Positions 1-7,215 are shown, counted from the stretch's first letter. The stretch: DNA of 64,000 bases from RECM01 sp047921215 (GCA_047921215.1 JBLRWO010000005.1:1-64000); one strand, 5' to 3'. Numbers and translations: made by a program. Notes: generated by a model from the letters alone, not told the origin.

Positions 1-2
1 TG

Positions 3-644
3 TCGGCTTTTTTCGCACTGGCGCTGGCTCTTTTTGTGCTTTTTTCCGCACGGCGATATTTCCAGTCCCGCCATCTCTACCGGGCACTGTTTCTGCCGCT
101 CGCCATTCCCCCCATCGTACTCGCGTTTGTCATTTTTCAACTCTACTCCGGTTCCGGCCTGTTTTCACGGCTTGCGTGGCATATGGGTATCATCAGTGAT
201 TCGCAGCAATTTCCGGAACTGGTTCAGGATCCCTGGGGAATCGGAATCATTATGGCGCATGTATTTCTGGTATTCCCTTTTTTCCTTCTTATTCTGCTCA
301 ATCTCTACGAACACGAAAAACTGGATGAGGTGGAGTCGGTGGCCTCGGCACTGGGGGCAGGGCGGCGAACGATACTGTTACGACTTCAGATTCCCATCCT
401 GCTTCGGGGCCTTTTCCCTATTCTGGTGCTTTATGTCATCTTTTTTATGGGAGCCTACGATGTACCTCTGATCCTCGGTCAGTCATCACCCCACATGATT
501 TCGGTACTGATTCTGGAGAAACTGCAGCGTTTTAACCTGGCTGAAATTCCGGTAGCCTACTCCATGGCGGTCTGGTATGCTCTGCTCTGCATCGGCACGA
601 TTTCATGGCTGTTTGCCCGATACAGAAAAAAGGTGGCGCTATGA
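3..644 (+). CDS. ABC transporter permease, 5' end outside the window
   Basis: Inner-membrane permease of an importer of the PotB/ThiP/FbpB type. The frame is open from the first bases of the window, so the N-terminus lies upstream; the GTG at 36 is only an internal possibility. About five hydrophobic segments are readable. The EAA-type cytoplasmic loop that docks on the ATPase is visible around 340-400 (SALGAGR, then a Leu/Ile-rich stretch and IPILLRG). The stop at 642-644 overlaps the ATG of the second permease (ATGA), so the two are translationally coupled. A substrate-binding protein is expected upstream but cannot be seen. The family moves polyamines, thiamine, ferric iron or similar small solutes; the solute here cannot be named from the permease. 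Confidence 0.85.
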   Translation, partial: SAFFALALALFVLFSARRYFQSRHLYRALFLPLAIPPIVLAFVIFQLYSGSGLFSRLAWHMGIISDSQQFPELVQDPWGIGIIMAHVFLVFPFFLLILLNLYEHEKLDEVESVASALGAGRRTILLRLQIPILLRGLFPILVLYVIFFMGAYDVPLILGQSSPHMISVLILEKLQRFNLAEIPVAYSMAVWYALLCIGTISWLFARYRKKVAL

Positions 645-1417
645 GAAAAAAACTCCTGCTGGCCATCCTTTTACTAAGCTTTCTGATTCCGTTTTGGCTG
701 CTGCTTTACCTTTCAGTATCCACGCAGTGGTACTACCCGGCACTCGCGTCTCATCCGTTTACTGCAGAAAACTGGCAGTGGTTTTTTTCCGGCGGCTCGG
801 CACTGATGGACAGTGCGGGATTGTCGATTGGCCTATCTGTTAGCGTAAGTATTTTGGCCACCATAAGCGGTTTTTTTACAAGTCGTGCCATCGCCTACTA
901 CACCCGCAGCCACTGGTGGCTGGTGTCGGCCTACTTTCCCTACGTCATCGCCCCGGTGGTGTTTGCCGTGATGCTCAATTTCTGGTTCCTTCAGCTGAAC
1001 CTCTCCGGCACCCTGCCCGGTGTGATGCTGGCACAGCTTTTCATTACCTTCCCCTATGCCGTCATCTTTTTCTACGGCTTCTGGAATCAATCCATTCACA
1101 ATTTGGAAAACCTGGTATCCACCATGGGAGGCGGCATCAAAACCAAAATTAAGCACGCCATTCTGCCATCGGCGCGCGGCTTGCTGGCGGTTTGCTTTTT
1201 TCAGTGTTATCTCATTTCCTGGTTTGAATATGGACTTACGCAGTTTATCGGGGTGGGTAAAGTGCAAACCCTGACCATCATGGTCTATCGCTACGTGAGT
1301 GAAGCCAATCCCCATCTGGCAGCGCTTGCCGGGGTACTGCTGGTGCTTCCGCCGCTGGTGCTTCTTTTTGTGAACCGCCGCTTTTTGCTGCAAAACGTAT
1401 GGAGCCTGCGCGCGTGA
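641..1417 (+). CDS. ABC transporter permease, second subunit
   Basis: Second inner-membrane permease, 258 residues, with a short basic N-terminus (MRKK) and about six hydrophobic segments. An EAA-like loop is present (STMGGG followed by KHAILPSARG, near 1120-1190). I chose the ATG at 641 rather than the in-frame ATG at 605. It overlaps the previous stop as ATGA, has a GGTGG Shine-Dalgarno-like run just upstream, and gives a normal N-terminus before the first membrane helix. Its 3' end overlaps the ATPase gene by 19 bases. With the preceding permease it should form the heterodimeric channel of one importer. Confidence 0.87.
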   Translation: MRKKLLLAILLLSFLIPFWLLLYLSVSTQWYYPALASHPFTAENWQWFFSGGSALMDSAGLSIGLSVSVSILATISGFFTSRAIAYYTRSHWWLVSAYFPYVIAPVVFAVMLNFWFLQLNLSGTLPGVMLAQLFITFPYAVIFFYGFWNQSIHNLENLVSTMGGGIKTKIKHAILPSARGLLAVCFFQCYLISWFEYGLTQFIGVGKVQTLTIMVYRYVSEANPHLAALAGVLLVLPPLVLLFVNRRFLLQNVWSLRA

Positions 1418-2148
1418 TAGAGGTGAAAAACATATCGAAATCGTTCGGCAGCGAGTCGGTATTAACCGATGTGAGCTTTAGTCTGGAAGAAAATCATACG
1501 CTCTCCGTTTTGGGAAAGTCGGGAAGCGGAAAAACCACTCTGCTCAAGATTATAGCGGGGCTCGTAGAGAATTACTCCGGAACGATTCTGGTGAATGGCA
1601 GCCCCATCGATCATTTGAAGCCGAAAGAGCGCGGCGTGGTCTATCTGTATCAGGAGCCGCTACTGTTTCCCCATCTCACGGTGGAAGAGAACATCGCCTT
1701 TGGGCTCAGTATCCGTAACGAGTCGGCTGACATCATTCAAAAAAAGACCTCGGGAATGGTGGAACAGCTGCAGCTCGGCGGGCAGGAGGGGAAGTATCCT
1801 CATCAACTATCTGGCGGACAAAAACAGCGGGTGGCGTTTGGGCGGGCATTCATCATTCATCCCACGATCTTGCTGCTGGACGAACCTTTTGCCAGCCTCG
1901 ACCCCGGAATCCGAAGCGAAATGCAGCAGCTATTTCGATCTATCGCGACAGAGCAAAAAATCACCACCCTTTTTGTAACGCACGACCTGAAAGAGGCGCT
2001 GATTACCGGCGACCGGTTCGGAATGATGCAAAACGGTGAACTTAACCTGTTCTCCGACCGCGAGGCATTCATCAACGATGCCGGAACCGGCGTACAAGAC
2101 GAACTAAAATTTTGGACTGAACTTATTCATCATCATGGCCAACGCTAA
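1399..2148 (+). CDS. ABC transporter ATP-binding protein
   Basis: Cytoplasmic ATPase of the same importer, 249 residues. Walker A is GKSGSGKT (residues 39-46), the Q-loop lies in YLYQEPLLFPH, the ABC signature is LSGGQKQR, Walker B is ILLLDEP, and the H-loop is VTHDLKEAL. The protein is short: it lacks the long C-terminal TOBE region of PotA/FbpC-type subunits, so it is closer to ThiQ in size. The start overlaps the permease and the end overlaps the radical SAM gene by 14 bases, so the transporter and the enzymes downstream share one transcript. The ATPase assignment is secure; the substrate is unknown. Confidence 0.92.
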   Translation: MEPARVIEVKNISKSFGSESVLTDVSFSLEENHTLSVLGKSGSGKTTLLKIIAGLVENYSGTILVNGSPIDHLKPKERGVVYLYQEPLLFPHLTVEENIAFGLSIRNESADIIQKKTSGMVEQLQLGGQEGKYPHQLSGGQKQRVAFGRAFIIHPTILLLDEPFASLDPGIRSEMQQLFRSIATEQKITTLFVTHDLKEALITGDRFGMMQNGELNLFSDREAFINDAGTGVQDELKFWTELIHHHGQR

Positions 2149-3091
2149 CGACTTTAACCACATTGAATCTATTTACTGGGTTTTTACCCAGCTTTGTAAC
2201 GACCACTGCATGCATTGCTACAACAACTCCGGGCCGCAGGGCGAGCGTATATCGACCGAAGAGTGCCTCGCCATTGTGGAAAATCTCCCCGATTCCGCCG
2301 ACCGGGTGATCCTTTCCGGCGGTGAACCGCTAACCGAGCGGCCGAAGCTCTATGCCATCCTGGATGCACTGCGAGAGAAGTACCAAGGCAAAACTCAAAT
2401 CATGCTGCAGACCAACGGCGACCTTCTCACCGAGAAACGTCTCGATAAACTTATCGAAAAAGGTGTCACACGGTTCGACATCGCCAGTATTGACCGCTAC
2501 CACAAACACAAAGGCGAGCGGCTGGATGAACTTCGCAAACTGTTCGACTCTCGGGGAGTGGATGGCAGTGATAAAGATCCGCTGATTCAGAAAGAGAACT
2601 ATCTGCATAATTTCCCGCTCAGCTGGGGTCATTGGGGGGCATCGGAAGACATGTGGCTGGGCGGCAACTGGGCGCGGGGGCGTGCTCTGGACAACGATAT
2701 CTGGATGAAGGATGGGAGCCATAATTTTTGTGCGGTGGTATCGGGTGCGATCGGGTTTTTGAGTGGCGGCGAAGCCATTCCGAACGAAATTTCCATTCAG
2801 CTCTGGAAAATCAATCCCTGCTGTCCCGGTACTAAAGACCCACTGGGCGATGCGCGGACCGAGAAGGTGGCCAAGGCGCTTGCCCGTTTTGCGGATAGCC
2901 CCATTTTCCAAAAACTGAACGAGGGTGATCCCTACCGTATGGGCGAAAGCATCGGCGTATCGGAAGAGTATGCACGAAAACGAACCAACGAACTGAAAAA
3001 CGTCTGCAAATGGTGCGATGAATTCTTCTCCGTACACTACGACATCAAACGAAACTGCTCGCGGCACGCAGAGAAACAAACCGAATATTAA
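2135..3091 (+). CDS. radical SAM enzyme with extra C-terminal cysteines
   Basis: Radical S-adenosylmethionine enzyme, 318 residues. The cluster-binding CX3CX2C is at C21, C25 and C28 (LCNDHCMHC), followed by the SAM-contacting GGE motif (LSGGEPL). The C-terminal half carries more cysteines: HNFC, NPCCPGTKD, CKWC and a last NCS. This pattern is typical of SPASM/twitch proteins that hold an auxiliary Fe-S cluster. The gene overlaps the ATPase and its stop overlaps the next ATG (TAATG). Its position between an importer and nucleoside/sugar enzymes suggests it acts on the imported compound. I do not recognise the subfamily, and no function beyond radical SAM chemistry is claimed. Peptide maturation is unlikely because no precursor peptide gene is seen nearby. 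Confidence 0.85.
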   Translation: MANANDFNHIESIYWVFTQLCNDHCMHCYNNSGPQGERISTEECLAIVENLPDSADRVILSGGEPLTERPKLYAILDALREKYQGKTQIMLQTNGDLLTEKRLDKLIEKGVTRFDIASIDRYHKHKGERLDELRKLFDSRGVDGSDKDPLIQKENYLHNFPLSWGHWGASEDMWLGGNWARGRALDNDIWMKDGSHNFCAVVSGAIGFLSGGEAIPNEISIQLWKINPCCPGTKDPLGDARTEKVAKALARFADSPIFQKLNEGDPYRMGESIGVSEEYARKRTNELKNVCKWCDEFFSVHYDIKRNCSRHAEKQTEY

Positions 3092-3891
3092 TGACTCCCT
3101 CAATCGCCATTATTGTTGGCAGTGCTTTTGACACCGCCTTCGCAGAAAAACTAAACCTTTCCCCGGAAACCGTGCGCACCGATTTCGGCGAGATGGTTCT
3201 CTACCGATGCGGTATCGATACCACATACCCCGCCTGGGTGCTGCCACGTCATGGCTTTCCCCATCGGTTCCTTCCAAATCACATCAACTACCGTGCGCAG
3301 GCAGCCGCTCTGCAGCAGGTGGGATGTAAAGCCCTGCTGATCAACAGCTCCGTTGGGGTGATGGATGCAAACCTCCCGATTTACAAACCGATGCTGGTCA
3401 CCGATCTGCTGATGCCCGAAAATCGCTTGCCGGATGGCTCTACATGCACCATGTTCCCGGAAGCTGATCCCCATCACGGTCACCTGCTACTCAAAACCGG
3501 ACTTTTCTCGCCAGAGCTCCGGGCCGTGCTTGTGAGCCGATTTGGTAAGGCTATCCACGCAACCGATCAGGACGTCGTATTTGTGTATGCAGGCGGACCG
3601 CGTGGCAAAACCTCTGCCGAAAACAGAATGTGGGCGCAGCTTGGCGGGCAGGTAAACTCCATGACACTGGCCCCGGAAGTAGTACTTGCCAACGAGCTTG
3701 AAATCCCTACAGCTGCCGTCGTTGTTGGCCACAAATATTCGGTGCCCGGCGTGTCGAACCCCGCTGAAGAAGAAATTGCCAACACGCTGGCACAGGCTCG
3801 CAATGCGACCGAAGAGATCCTTATTTCCTTTTTAACAAGCGGTGAACCGGTACCCTTTACGAATGAGATCTACCGGTTCAGCCATGAATAA
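3091..3891 (+). CDS. MTAP/PNP-family nucleoside phosphorylase with an altered base pocket
   Basis: Nucleoside phosphorylase-fold enzyme, 266 residues. By eye it follows the trimeric MTAP/PNP family along its length: phosphate loop VGSAFD, PRHG for the phosphate-binding Arg-His, NYRAQAAAL, a Gly-rich SSVGVMD segment, the AGGPRGKTSAENRMW block, and NSMTLAPEVVLA. Where methylthioadenosine phosphorylases have TDYD, whose Asp residues read the adenine, this protein has HKYS, so the base-reading acids are missing. The likely reaction is phosphorolysis of a nucleoside to a base and a sugar 1-phosphate, but the base is probably not plain adenine. Start ATG 3091 overlaps the radical SAM stop, and the end overlaps the kinase start. 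The family is secure; the substrate is inference. Confidence 0.8.
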   Translation: MTPSIAIIVGSAFDTAFAEKLNLSPETVRTDFGEMVLYRCGIDTTYPAWVLPRHGFPHRFLPNHINYRAQAAALQQVGCKALLINSSVGVMDANLPIYKPMLVTDLLMPENRLPDGSTCTMFPEADPHHGHLLLKTGLFSPELRAVLVSRFGKAIHATDQDVVFVYAGGPRGKTSAENRMWAQLGGQVNSMTLAPEVVLANELEIPTAAVVVGHKYSVPGVSNPAEEEIANTLAQARNATEEILISFLTSGEPVPFTNEIYRFSHE

Positions 3892-4945
3892 GCCATTGCA
3901 CAGCAGCCTGATCGACTTTGTAAAACAGAACCTGCCTGACTGGGAGCCGGACGGAACCGTTGGTGAACTAACCGGCGGAAATCTGAACCATGTTTTTCGT
4001 GTGGGCGGTTCGCCAGACCCGGTCATCGTAAAACACGCTCCCCCCTACATTGCGTCCGCTCCCGATGTACCCCTCCACCCCGGCAGGCTTACGTTTGAGT
4101 CGAAGGCGTTGCACGCATTATTACCCGGCGGTTTATTGGCAGAAATTACAGCGGCTGTCCCCCGGGTGGCACCACCAGCATGGATCGCTTTTGATGCAGA
4201 ACAAAACCTCCTGGCTATGGAAGATCTCGGTGAGTATCCGTCCATCACAGATGCTTTCGATCAGGGGAACTGTAAGCCTACATCCGGAACGCAGCTCGGC
4301 CGTTTTATCGGTCGGTTGCACGCAGAAACCTATGGATGCGATAAATGCAAAAAAATGTTTTCGAACAGCGGTGTACAACAGACGCGCCATAAGGTGCAGT
4401 ACCTGCCTGCGGCGGAGTGGTTAGCACATCACCATCCGAATGAAAAAGAGTCGGCCGATCGAATTATCGAGCTCGGTCTGCAGCTTCAGCAACCGGGGTA
4501 CTGCCTGATTATGGGCGACCTTTGGCCCCCCTCTATTATGGTGCAGCAAAACCAGCTTCGGCTTTTCGATTGGGAATTTGTGCATTACGGCCATCCATTG
4601 CAGGACGTAGCTCATATAGCTGCACACTTTCTGATGTGGTCCATCGTCCATCCAGATATTAAACGGAATGTTCTCGATTGCTGGCACTTCTTTTGGGACG
4701 CTTATCAACACCAGATCGCCAACATCCCTGCACTGCTGAATGAGATGAAAGAGCAGTCGGGATTTCCCCTCCATGTGGGTGCAGAGTTATGGATTCGCTC
4801 ACTCGGGCCATTTCGCGAAGGGTATCTTTTTGATAATATCCCCGATTCTGACGAGCGGTTCAAAACCGTTGTTAAACAAGCCATATTGATGATGACAACC
4901 CAAGCGAAAGCCTCACCTGACGTATGGCTGGAACGTTTCACCTGA
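3884..4945 (+). CDS. MtnK/aminoglycoside-phosphotransferase-like small-molecule kinase
   Basis: Protein-kinase-fold small-molecule kinase, 353 residues, most like methylthioribose kinase. Visible are the nucleotide loop GGNLNHVFRV, the lysine strand VIVKHAPPYI, the substrate-side block with R and E after PGRLTFES, the catalytic-loop equivalent MGDLWPPSI, and the metal-binding FDWEF. In most APH-type kinases the catalytic loop begins HGD and ends in Asn; here it is M-G-D and Ser, and Ser in that place also occurs in MtnK. I chose ATG 3884, which overlaps the phosphorylase stop as ATGAATAA; an in-frame ATG at 3842 would give a 50-base overlap. The substrate is probably a sugar or nucleoside released in this pathway. 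MTR itself is possible, but a phosphorylase upstream would already deliver a phosphorylated sugar. Confidence 0.75.
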   Translation: MNKPLHSSLIDFVKQNLPDWEPDGTVGELTGGNLNHVFRVGGSPDPVIVKHAPPYIASAPDVPLHPGRLTFESKALHALLPGGLLAEITAAVPRVAPPAWIAFDAEQNLLAMEDLGEYPSITDAFDQGNCKPTSGTQLGRFIGRLHAETYGCDKCKKMFSNSGVQQTRHKVQYLPAAEWLAHHHPNEKESADRIIELGLQLQQPGYCLIMGDLWPPSIMVQQNQLRLFDWEFVHYGHPLQDVAHIAAHFLMWSIVHPDIKRNVLDCWHFFWDAYQHQIANIPALLNEMKEQSGFPLHVGAELWIRSLGPFREGYLFDNIPDSDERFKTVVKQAILMMTTQAKASPDVWLERFT

Positions 4946-5017
4946 TATGAGATTCTTTTAAGGACAATTTGGAATATTGTCCGAATTCATTACCATCTTT
5001 TACACCGGTTCAAAACG

Positions 5018-5272
5018 TTGGTGGTTGTCTTGAAACAAATTGCCCTTCCTTTAATGCTCACTTTTTCCGTCTTCTCGTGCAACTCCTCTCAAAAGATGCT
5101 GGAACGAGGCAAGTACCACCAGGCCATCAACCGTGCAACAGAGAAACTAATGAAAAAGCCCTCCAACAGTAAAGAACTTCGCGTTTTGAAGGAGGCGTTT
5201 GAGCTTGCCAACATGTTCGACCTCGATCATCCTGCAGATTTTTCCAACGCCTGCCGGGGTCATGGCGAGTGA
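5018..5272 (+). pseudogene. N-terminal remnant of an exported lipoprotein
   Basis: The first 65 or so residues look like a real lipoprotein: a hydrophobic stretch, a lipobox ending in SC, then a charged helical region (MLERGKYHQAINRA and onward) of the kind that begins long TPR-like lipoproteins of Bacteroidota. After LKEAFELAN the character changes, and a stop follows within 20 residues, inside one arm of a perfect 11-base inverted repeat. Full-length relatives are several hundred residues long, so this is a 5' fragment. The start is uncertain: GTG 5018, or TTG 5030 giving MKQIAL. The breakpoint probably marks the left edge of the inserted material that follows. Confidence 0.6.
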
Positions 5273-5326
5273 CTTGCCTGATAAAAGGTTTCTATTTGGT
5301 TTAGGCGGTGAGGTCGCAAGTCACTC
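5267..5326. repeat. perfect 11-bp inverted repeat at the truncation junction
   Basis: GAGTGACTTGC (5267-5277) and GCAAGTCACTC (5316-5326) are exact reverse complements separated by 38 bases. The left arm contains the stop codon of the truncated lipoprotein. There is no T-run, so a terminator is unlikely; a mobile-element end or recombination scar is possible. Confidence 0.6.
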
Positions 5327-5330
5327 AAAT

Positions 5331-5420
5331 CCTTAACAAGGCGTTTCCTGCTGACCGGTCAGGTTACTTGCTCGACTTTAGAGTTGGTAGTCTGGCAGCA
5401 GGAATACCAGACCGTTAACC
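5331..5420 (+). other. attC-like recombination site, left of the toxin-antitoxin cassette
   Basis: Imperfect dyad with the layout of an integron attC. Outer boxes: TTAAC at 5333-5337 pairs with GTTAA at 5414-5418. Inner boxes: CCTGCTG at 5347-5353 pairs with CAGCAGG at 5396-5402. The two box pairs are separated by unpaired spacers of 9 and 11 bases. The right end carries the core-like GTTAACC (5414-5420), and AACAAGGCGTT after the left box resembles common attC arms. The left box does not fit the RYYYAAC consensus exactly, and no integrase gene is in the window. Confidence 0.4.
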
Positions 5421-5495
5421 AACCTACCTATCGTTGTAAGTGGAAATTTGATTCAGTATCTTAACAGTACACGAAAAATCTTTTAAAGTACTGAT

Positions 5496-5780
5496 ATGAA
5501 TATTTCAATTTCAAAAGACGTTGAACCTCTTTCTGAGTTTCGAAAAAAATCGGCGGATTTTGTAAAACGTCTCAAAAAAGATAAACAACCGATCATTCTT
5601 ACTCAGCATGGGAAAAGTGCAGCTGTATTGATGGATGTTTCAGAGTATGAGCGTTTTACCAGGAAAATGGAGATGCTTGAAAACTTGCTTGAAGCCAAAC
5701 AGCAAGTTGAACAGGGTAAAACTCATTCGATGGCAGAGGCCAAAGAAAGAATCGAAAAGCATCTTTCTAAATGGAAGTAA
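5496..5780 (+). CDS. Phd/YefM-family antitoxin
   Basis: 94-residue antitoxin of a type II toxin-antitoxin pair. The N-terminal half is the Phd/YefM fold that binds the operator (SEFRKKSADFVKRL, then PIILTQHGKSAAVLMDVSEYE). The C-terminal half is a charged helix that normally wraps the toxin. The stop overlaps the toxin gene by 10 bases. The region is visibly more AT-rich than the flanking chromosome. The gene probably represses its own promoter, which should lie in 5421-5495, though no clear operator repeat is seen there. Confidence 0.88.
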   Translation: MNISISKDVEPLSEFRKKSADFVKRLKKDKQPIILTQHGKSAAVLMDVSEYERFTRKMEMLENLLEAKQQVEQGKTHSMAEAKERIEKHLSKWK

Positions 5781-6070
5781 TTTTTACAGATCGGTTTCTG
5801 GATCGTGTAGAAGAATGTACAGATTATATTGCCTTTGATCATGTTCCAACGGCAATTAAATGGGCACGTGGAGTTTTTGAACAGTGCCAAAAACTAAGCA
5901 ATCGACCGGAAAGTGCTAGAATCGTCCCTGAATTCAGACGTCCTGAAATCAGAGAGGTAATCCACGGAAATTATCGGCTGGTTTATGAATTTAAAACCAA
6001 ACAAATTGATATGTTGACCATCTGGCATACGAGACAGATCTTGCCGGAAGATCCGCACAAGGTTGGTTAA
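5771..6070 (+). CDS. RelE/ParE-superfamily toxin
   Basis: 99-residue toxin partner of the preceding antitoxin. It has the RelE/ParE pattern: an N-terminal strand and two helices (FTDRFLDRVEECTDYI), then FRRPEIREVIHGNYRLVYEF, and the last strand ending in IWHTRQ. This could be a ribosome-dependent mRNA endonuclease (RelE) or a gyrase poison (ParE); the HTR tail fits the ParE/RelE borderline group and the choice cannot be made here. ATG 5771 overlaps the antitoxin. The TAA stop lies inside the GGTTAAC box of the following attC-like site, as is usual for compact integron cassettes. Confidence 0.87.
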   Translation: MEVIFTDRFLDRVEECTDYIAFDHVPTAIKWARGVFEQCQKLSNRPESARIVPEFRRPEIREVIHGNYRLVYEFKTKQIDMLTIWHTRQILPEDPHKVG

Positions 6071-6158
6071 CAAGCATAGCGCTACGCGGCACTTCGAGTC
6101 CTTCGGACGTGCAAGCGTTTTTTGTCAAACTTCAAAATTTGTTGCCAGGCCGTTAGCC
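6065..6158 (+). other. attC-like site, right of the toxin-antitoxin cassette
   Basis: GGTTAAC (6065-6071) and GTTAGCC (6152-6158) pair at six of seven positions across a 94-base element. GGTTAAC is also the exact reverse complement of the GTTAACC that ends the left site, so the toxin-antitoxin pair sits between matching boxes. Between the boxes there is a small hairpin (GTCCTTCGGAC). Inner L-box pairing is poor, so this call is weaker than the left one. Confidence 0.33.
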
Positions 6159-6172
6159 GCCAAGGAGACCCC

Positions 6173-6622
6173 ATGACAGTCAATCGTATGGACAACGTCG
6201 GCATCGTGGTGGAAGACATCGATGCCGCTATTGAGTTCTTTGCCGAACTTGGCCTTACCCTCGAAGGCCGCATGCCCATCGAAGGCGAATGGGCTGGCCG
6301 CGTTACCGGAGTGCGCGGCCAACGCGTCGAGATCGCCATGATGCGCACGCCCGACGGCCACAGCCGCATCGAGCTCTCGTACTTCGACGCCCCCGCCATC
6401 GCGTCCGATCACCGCACTTCCCCCGTGAACTCGTTGGGATACCTGCGCGTCATGTTCACTGTCGAGGACATCAACGACACCATTACCCGGCTCAGCAGGC
6501 TTGGTGCGACGGTGGTTGATGAAGTCGTAAATTATAAAGACATCTACCGTCTCTGTTACATCCGGGGTCCAGAAGGAATTCTCATAGGGCTCGCCCAACT
6601 GCTCGGGCAACAGACCTCCTGA
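6173..6622 (+). CDS. VOC (glyoxalase/bleomycin-resistance) superfamily protein
   Basis: 149-residue protein with two VOC half-modules. The first is VNRMDNVGIVVEDIDAAIEFF through the IAMMRTPDGHSRIELSYF strand; the second starts at LGYLRVMFTVEDINDT and ends in YIRGPEGILIGLAQLL. The family binds a metal in a paired beta-alpha-beta pocket and includes isomerases, dioxygenases and drug-binding proteins. The substrate cannot be told. Start ATG 6173 has AAGGAG seven bases upstream; a longer reading from TTG 6122 would run through the attC-like site and is less likely. Codons are strongly GC-ending, unlike the AT-rich toxin-antitoxin genes next door, which points to a separate origin. VOC proteins are common integron cassette cargo. 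Confidence 0.8.
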   Translation: MTVNRMDNVGIVVEDIDAAIEFFAELGLTLEGRMPIEGEWAGRVTGVRGQRVEIAMMRTPDGHSRIELSYFDAPAIASDHRTSPVNSLGYLRVMFTVEDINDTITRLSRLGATVVDEVVNYKDIYRLCYIRGPEGILIGLAQLLGQQTS

Positions 6623-6679
6623 GAGAATCTGTTGGAATGTAAGTGTTGAGAGATCAGGCGTTGATGCCGAATAATTCGG

Positions 6680-6738
6680 TTAAAGCGAACGGTAAACAAT
6701 TTTGGATTATATTGATTTTAAAATTCCGATCGCTTTAA
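6680..6738. repeat. 13-bp inverted repeat pair enclosing an AT-rich spacer
   Basis: TTAAAGCGAACGG (6680-6692) and CCGATCGCTTTAA (6726-6738) are inverted with one mismatch, around 33 AT-rich bases. The element could be a miniature mobile-element remnant or an mRNA hairpin after the VOC gene. There is no gene inside. Confidence 0.45.
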
Positions 6739-6807
6739 TGCCGGGCCTTTAGGCCGTGCCTGGACAAAGATGAAGCCGTGGCCAGAACAGGACGATGACA
6801 CCGAGAA

Positions 6808-7215
6808 ATGAAAGACCAACACACAATCCGTATCGTGCGAACTATCGTGATCACCGTTGCGGTTCTGTTCGGCACTTTTACGCTCTTTGCAGGCGCCCAG
6901 GTGCTCCTGGGTTACGACCCGGGGTACCAGGTGTTTAGGCCGCTCCTTTTTTTCAATACAGCAATGGGCCTTGTGTATTTGGCAGCAGGCGTGGCTGTCT
7001 GGCGCAGTGACAACGCTGGCAGGAACGCTGCAGCCGCAGTCTTTCTGCTCAACCTCCTTGTACTCATTGGCATTCTCGTCATCTACCGTAGTGACGGAGG
7101 CGTCGCTGTAGACAGTCTCCGTGCCATGACCTTTCGGACGGTTGTTTGGCTTGTTCTGTTCCTGGGCACATCCTGGCTCGTCCGGCAGCAGGCAGTAGCG
7201 CGGCTTCAAGGGTGA
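6808..7215 (+). CDS. small integral membrane protein of unknown function
   Basis: 135 residues with four hydrophobic segments: about residues 9-30, 42-64, 76-94 and 110-128. The short charged N-terminus (MKDQHTIRIVR) suggests the amino end stays in the cytoplasm. No catalytic or binding motif is recognised. It is preceded by a 190-base non-coding stretch and followed by a perfect hairpin at 7241-7263. It sits in a zone of fragments but appears intact, with an uninterrupted frame and normal helix lengths. The start could be ATG 6808; no strong Shine-Dalgarno sequence is visible. Confidence 0.55.
   Translation: MKDQHTIRIVRTIVITVAVLFGTFTLFAGAQVLLGYDPGYQVFRPLLFFNTAMGLVYLAAGVAVWRSDNAGRNAAAAVFLLNLLVLIGILVIYRSDGGVAVDSLRAMTFRTVVWLVLFLGTSWLVRQQAVARLQG

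Noticed and set aside
833..1393. Minus-strand frame opposite the second permease
   Set aside because: It is a shadow of a secure permease gene. Its composition (His/Gln-rich) is typical of antisense of a hydrophobic protein.
6680..6738. Third attC site after the VOC gene
   Set aside because: The dyad lacks the AAC/GTT core boxes and the two-box layout, so it is listed only as an inverted repeat.
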